A stretch of DNA of 64,000 nucleotides from positions 1 through 64,000 of the forward strand of contig JAWQFQ010000018.1 in assembly GCA_035967975.1 (NCBI GenBank), written 5' to 3'. Positions 61,034-64,000 of the stretch are shown here, one piece after another (position 1 is the first letter of the stretch; the number at the start of each line of letters is the position of its first letter). Position numbers and translations under genes: made by a program. The notes under the pieces are model-generated. The model was given only the letters and a program-made list of their open reading frames with translations. It did not search any database and was not told the DNA's origin. This DNA comes from Scytonema sp035967975. Lineage in GTDB: Bacteria; Cyanobacteriota; Cyanobacteriia; Cyanobacteriales; Nostocaceae.

Positions 61034-62080
61034 TCAACGACTGCCACACGTTGGACAGTAAGATTCACTTTCGCGATGACCCACGCGCTGTTTACGAGGA
61101 GGACGAGCTGTGCGACTTTGTAAAACCATATTCCGTTTCACTGCCTTCTCAACTTTGCCCGGTTTGAGGACTTGACGAGTTGCAGCGGCTGTTGCCCTTA
61201 CAGCTTTTTGTCGATTAATCGGCTTACCAGCGCGAGCTTCTGCCTTTAAAGTGGCAACAGTTCGGCGTTGAATTGCAGGAATTGCTCGAGCCAATTGCTT
61301 GCCTTCCCAGCCTTCTTTCATCAACACCTGAGCCAACAAGGCATTTGCTTGCACCATGATGGGAATAACGTGTCGCAGCAATTGTGTTGCATTCATACTG
61401 GCAATAGTGGCTGGTAATGCAGCCGAAACAAAAGCTTCAGCTTCCGCTTCGGTGGTTGCGTCTGCTGCTTGAGCCGCCAAAAACTCTGCGAGTGCTGCTT
61501 CTTTTGCCATCTCTGTGGGAGCAACTTCGGCATCCGCTTCGTTCATCCCAAAAAACTCTGCCTCCATTTGAGCCGCTTCCATCTCAGCTTCTTTTACCAA
61601 AGCTTTGGTAAGTTTGCCTGCCAGGGGACCAGTAATTCCTCCAACTCCCGGTATCATGCCGCCAAAAACCGTTGCCAGCTTTGGAGCAACTCGCTTTAGC
61701 ACCCTGCCTGCACCTTTTTTGAATTTTTTCCAACCTCTTGCAAGTCTTGCTCTCAGCTTTTTGAAGAAGTAGTCACCTTCATTTTCATATTCCAGGGAGT
61801 TGTAGCCATCCTCGTCTTCCATCTCCCATTCATCTTCAAATTCAGATTCGGCGTAAGCAGATATACCGTCAGTTTCCCACTCATCTTCAAATTCGGGTTC
61901 GGTGTAAGCAGATATATCCTCCATTTCCCACTCGTTTTCAAACTCTGGTTGACGGCTGTAGTCACTATCCACCGATGTTTCCCATTCATCTTCAAACTCA
62001 AATTCCGGTTCAGCGTAAGCAGTACTATTTTGAAATGCCATATGGGGAAGGGGCGCTTCAAACAGTGCATCGTTTTGCAT
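61034..62080 (-). CDS. Acidic EFEDEWE-repeat protein with cationic glycine-rich segment
   Basis: A 348-residue protein, first gene of the operon. Residues 6-11 are LFEAPL. Four repeats of the type EF.(E)(D/N)EWE are centred at Trp 33, 51, 68 and 85, in a strongly acidic region to about 103. Then comes a very basic stretch (KKLRARLARGWKKFKKGAG, about 107-125), a glycine-zipper-like hydrophobic run (TVFGGMIPGVGGITGPLAG, about 137-155), an Ala/Glu-rich helical part and a basic tail ending CPTCGSR. The acidic region could neutralise the cationic membrane-active-like segment until cleavage. It may be an effector or assembly scaffold; this is inference. No Sec signal peptide. Confidence 0.65.
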   Translation of the reverse strand: MQNDALFEAPLPHMAFQNSTAYAEPEFEFEDEWETSVDSDYSRQPEFENEWEMEDISAYTEPEFEDEWETDGISAYAESEFEDEWEMEDEDGYNSLEYENEGDYFFKKLRARLARGWKKFKKGAGRVLKRVAPKLATVFGGMIPGVGGITGPLAGKLTKALVKEAEMEAAQMEAEFFGMNEADAEVAPTEMAKEAALAEFLAAQAADATTEAEAEAFVSAALPATIASMNATQLLRHVIPIMVQANALLAQVLMKEGWEGKQLARAIPAIQRRTVATLKAEARAGKPINRQKAVRATAAATRQVLKPGKVEKAVKRNMVLQSRTARPPRKQRVGHRESESYCPTCGSR

Positions 62081-62929
62081 AGTCTTTTTCTCCTTCAGTT
62101 TCAGAGCATTTTATCTTGAGTTGCCTGGTTTAACGGTATGCTTGCGGATGGTGGCATTACGAGCGATCTCTGTTGTTAAAGTAGCCCGCCCGGTTTTTGA
62201 GTCCGTGAGCAACATTATTGCTGCCACAAAATAGAGCTTCCATTTCCACCCCCACGGCTTCTATCAGGTCTCTAAAAAATTAGATTGCTTGCATCTATTA
62301 GTAGTCGTCATCAACTGGGTACACGAACCAAAAATTGACTTGCATAGCGGTGGGATCGGTCAACAGATCAATTGGCTAATTCCTATTTTTGGCTGCTAAT
62401 AGAGTAGCAAGTTTGAAGCTAGGGTAATAGTCACACAATTTTGGTCGCATACCTAAGGTAGCTTATTTGAGGGACATTCATTCGAGAGGGAAAAGTTTTG
62501 GGGGAGTTAGAGAGTCGGTCAAGTAATAACAGCTGACAAAAACAGAATTATGTAAATAAGTTAAACAATAGTTACAGCATCGGCATTAAACTATATGTAT
62601 ACCCTGCTCTGCCAAATCGTTGATTATAGCGCAATACTCCCTCAGTAAGAGTTCAGCTATTAGCTGTCAGCCATCAGCTTTGAAGCACATTTTGCTCGCT
62701 CTGTATAGACGACAGGAGCGCGAAACGAAAACACCTTTAGAGCAAGAATTACTGATTGCTGATTGCTGACGGCTGAACGCTCACCTTATATCTTGCACCT
62801 AGGTCAAAAACCGGGTTTCTTGAGAATGATGACGCTAAAAAAGCTTAATTCTTCGTTTAGAAATCCGGTTTTTCAGGTCTTGTTGAGAATGGTGCAAGAT
62901 GTCAGTTACGCTGATGATGAATGCATAAA
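62081..62929. other. Intergenic, likely promoter region of the unknown operon
   Basis: An 849-bp gap upstream of the EFEDEWE gene and downstream of the pstS-like gene. It has filler repeats (GCTGATTGCTGATTGCTGAC type, GTCAGCCATCAGC) and a MITE-like element (62790-62900). I see no gene. Confidence 0.5.
62790..62900. mobile_element. MITE-like element, 111 bp
   Basis: Terminal repeats ATCTTGCACC (62790-62799) and GGTGCAAGAT (62891-62900) are perfect, with a second inverted pair AAAAACCGGGTTTCTT / AGAAATCCGGTTTTT inside. No coding capacity. Confidence 0.65.
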
Positions 62930-64000
62930 TTAGTTTTGAGAGCTACTTGAAGCTTTCGTTCTTTGAGCTTGCTGCTCAGTTTGGAACTTGGTTTGTCTGC
63001 TTAATAATTCCGCAATGGTTATATCTGGCTCTGGAACTCCTTCAAAAGCAGTCCCAATTTCGCCTCTGGTGTATTGAATAGTGGCTAGACGATAGCCTTC
63101 ATCTGGTAGCGGAATATAACCTACTGTGGTTGCTAAATTCTTAGCATTTTTCAAATAAAACTCGACAAATGTTCTGAGTTCTGGTTTGGCTTGGGTAGCT
63201 TTAGCATTAACATAAATAAAGAGTGGACGAGACAAAGGCTGATATTGAGCGTTTTTTACCGTTTCAGGAGAGGGAGATACTCCACCTTTACCAGCATCAA
63301 CTGGTAGCGCTTTTACTTTATCCTGGTTTTTTTCAAAGTATGCAAAAGGAATGTAACCTAATGCATTTGGGTTTTTACTAATTCCATCTATTAAAACATT
63401 ATCATCTTCACTACTCGTGTAGTCAGAACGGCTATTTTTACTGCCTAAAAGGGCTTCATTAAAGTAATCGTATGTACCGGAATCTTTACCAGCACCGTAA
63501 AGTTGTAATGGTCGATTTGGGTATGTTGCTTGTATCTGATTCCAGTTAGTTACCTTACCTTGTGCGGATTTGTCCCAAACTTTTTTCAGTTCTTCTACTG
63601 TAATACTTTTTACCCAATTATTTTGGGGGTTGACTGCAACAGTCAAAGCATCAAAAGCGATTGGTAGTTCAATAAACCCAACACCTGCTTTAACACAAGC
63701 ATCCATTTCTTGAGTCAGAATAGGACGGGAAGCATCACTGATGTCAGTTTCGCCCGCACAGAATTTTCTGAATCCAGCCGTTGAACCGGAAAACTGCACA
63801 TCAATTTTTACGTTCTGTCCTTGAGTCGTTTTGCGAAACTCTTTAGCTACTGCATCTGAAATTGGATAAACCGTGCTGGAACCATCAATGAGAATTGTCG
63901 ATGTTGTGTTTGTACTACTGACTTGAGTCGTCTGTTGTGGCGCATCGCTTGATGAAACATTGCTAGATGAATTAGACCCAGTTGTACAACCTGCTGTTAG
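62930..64000 (-). CDS. pstS: Phosphate-binding lipoprotein PstS-like (5' end outside window)
   Basis: At least 356 residues; the frame is open to the right edge. It starts there with LTAGCTTGSN, a lipobox, followed by a Ser/Thr-rich linker, then ILIDGSSTVYPISDAVAKEF, DVQFSGSTAGFRKFCAGETDISDASRPI, VGFIELPIAFDALTVAVNP and YGAGKDSGTYDYFNEALLG, all typical of PstS/SphX phosphate-binding proteins. It would deliver phosphate to a PstCAB transporter from the periplasm. Other pst genes are not in view. It shares strand with the operon at 62080 but is 849 bp away. Confidence 0.9.
   Translation of the reverse strand, partial: LTAGCTTGSNSSSNVSSSDAPQQTTQVSSTNTTSTILIDGSSTVYPISDAVAKEFRKTTQGQNVKIDVQFSGSTAGFRKFCAGETDISDASRPILTQEMDACVKAGVGFIELPIAFDALTVAVNPQNNWVKSITVEELKKVWDKSAQGKVTNWNQIQATYPNRPLQLYGAGKDSGTYDYFNEALLGSKNSRSDYTSSEDDNVLIDGISKNPNALGYIPFAYFEKNQDKVKALPVDAGKGGVSPSPETVKNAQYQPLSRPLFIYVNAKATQAKPELRTFVEFYLKNAKNLATTVGYIPLPDEGYRLATIQYTRGEIGTAFEGVPEPDITIAELLSRQTKFQTEQQAQRTKASSSSQN

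Noticed and set aside
55243..62080. Contractile injection system or phage tail operon
   Set aside because: A peptidoglycan-binding protein and several helical proteins are present, but no sheath, tube, baseplate or AAA+ ATPase gene could be found.
1..64000. tRNA, rRNA or tmRNA genes
   Set aside because: No stretch with tRNA-like cloverleaf bases or rRNA signatures was noticed on either strand.

Overview
The window looks like DNA from a filamentous, probably heterocyst-forming cyanobacterium (Nostocales-like). The evidence is the very frequent GCGATCGC (HIP1) octamer, AT-rich spacers full of small palindromes, and many typical cyanobacterial families: CHAT/AAA-like NTPases, GUN4, Uma2, two-partner-secretion exoproteins, DOPA-dioxygenase-like protein and a type III-B CRISPR locus with RT-Cas1. 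I saw no rRNA or tRNA. The left third looks like an integrated plasmid or mobile element, or part of a large plasmid. The window ends in a pstS-like gene cut by the right edge.

Region 1 (1-17.1 kb) is accessory replication and conflict DNA. It holds a ParB-like fragment, a D5/P4-type primase-helicase, an exported protein, an HTH protein, a CHAT protease-NTPase next to an AAA-like membrane protein whose GUN4 tail is cut off by one in-frame amber codon, a REP-associated transposase, a GIY-YIG protein, and a CHC2/Toprim/DUF3987 protein. The two replication genes (896 and 12890) share a 5' leader of about 155 bp that can form the same RNA hairpins with compensatory changes. The 3' end of the second gene carries a dense cluster of TGTCAATG motifs in both orientations.

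Region 2 (17.5-28.8 kb) holds an intact TpsA-like exoprotein and a 5'-truncated paralogue flanking a secreted protein, a protein with an 8-residue tandem repeat, a deletion scar that fuses the start of an ACR3 arsenite pump to the end of arsC, two ArsR-type operators left behind, and chrA.

Region 3 (29-53.5 kb) is a type III-B CRISPR island: cas2, cas1, array 1, RT-cas1, a STAND NTPase, a CARF-HEPN RNase, array 2, cmr6-cmr1 fusion, cmr5, cmr4, cmr3, a Uma2 nuclease, array 3, a DNA methyltransferase, and cmr2/cas10. All arrays have the same 35-bp repeat (array 3 differs by one base) and a 189-bp leader. Related operator-like repeats lie upstream of cas1 and of RT-cas1. No cas6 is present. The region is littered with decayed toxin-antitoxin genes, including a 263-bp UPF0175 duplication that flanks cmr2.

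Region 4 (53.6-62.1 kb, minus strand) holds a LuxR-type regulator and an unrecognised operon of up to seven genes. Read from its promoter end, it encodes a protein with acidic EFEDEWE repeats followed by a cationic, glycine-rich stretch; an HEXXH metallopeptidase-like protein; three unknown mostly helical proteins; a peptidoglycan-binding-domain protein; and a protein with one membrane segment. The operon could be a secreted-effector or peptide system, and with the paired leader RNAs it is the best candidate for something undescribed.
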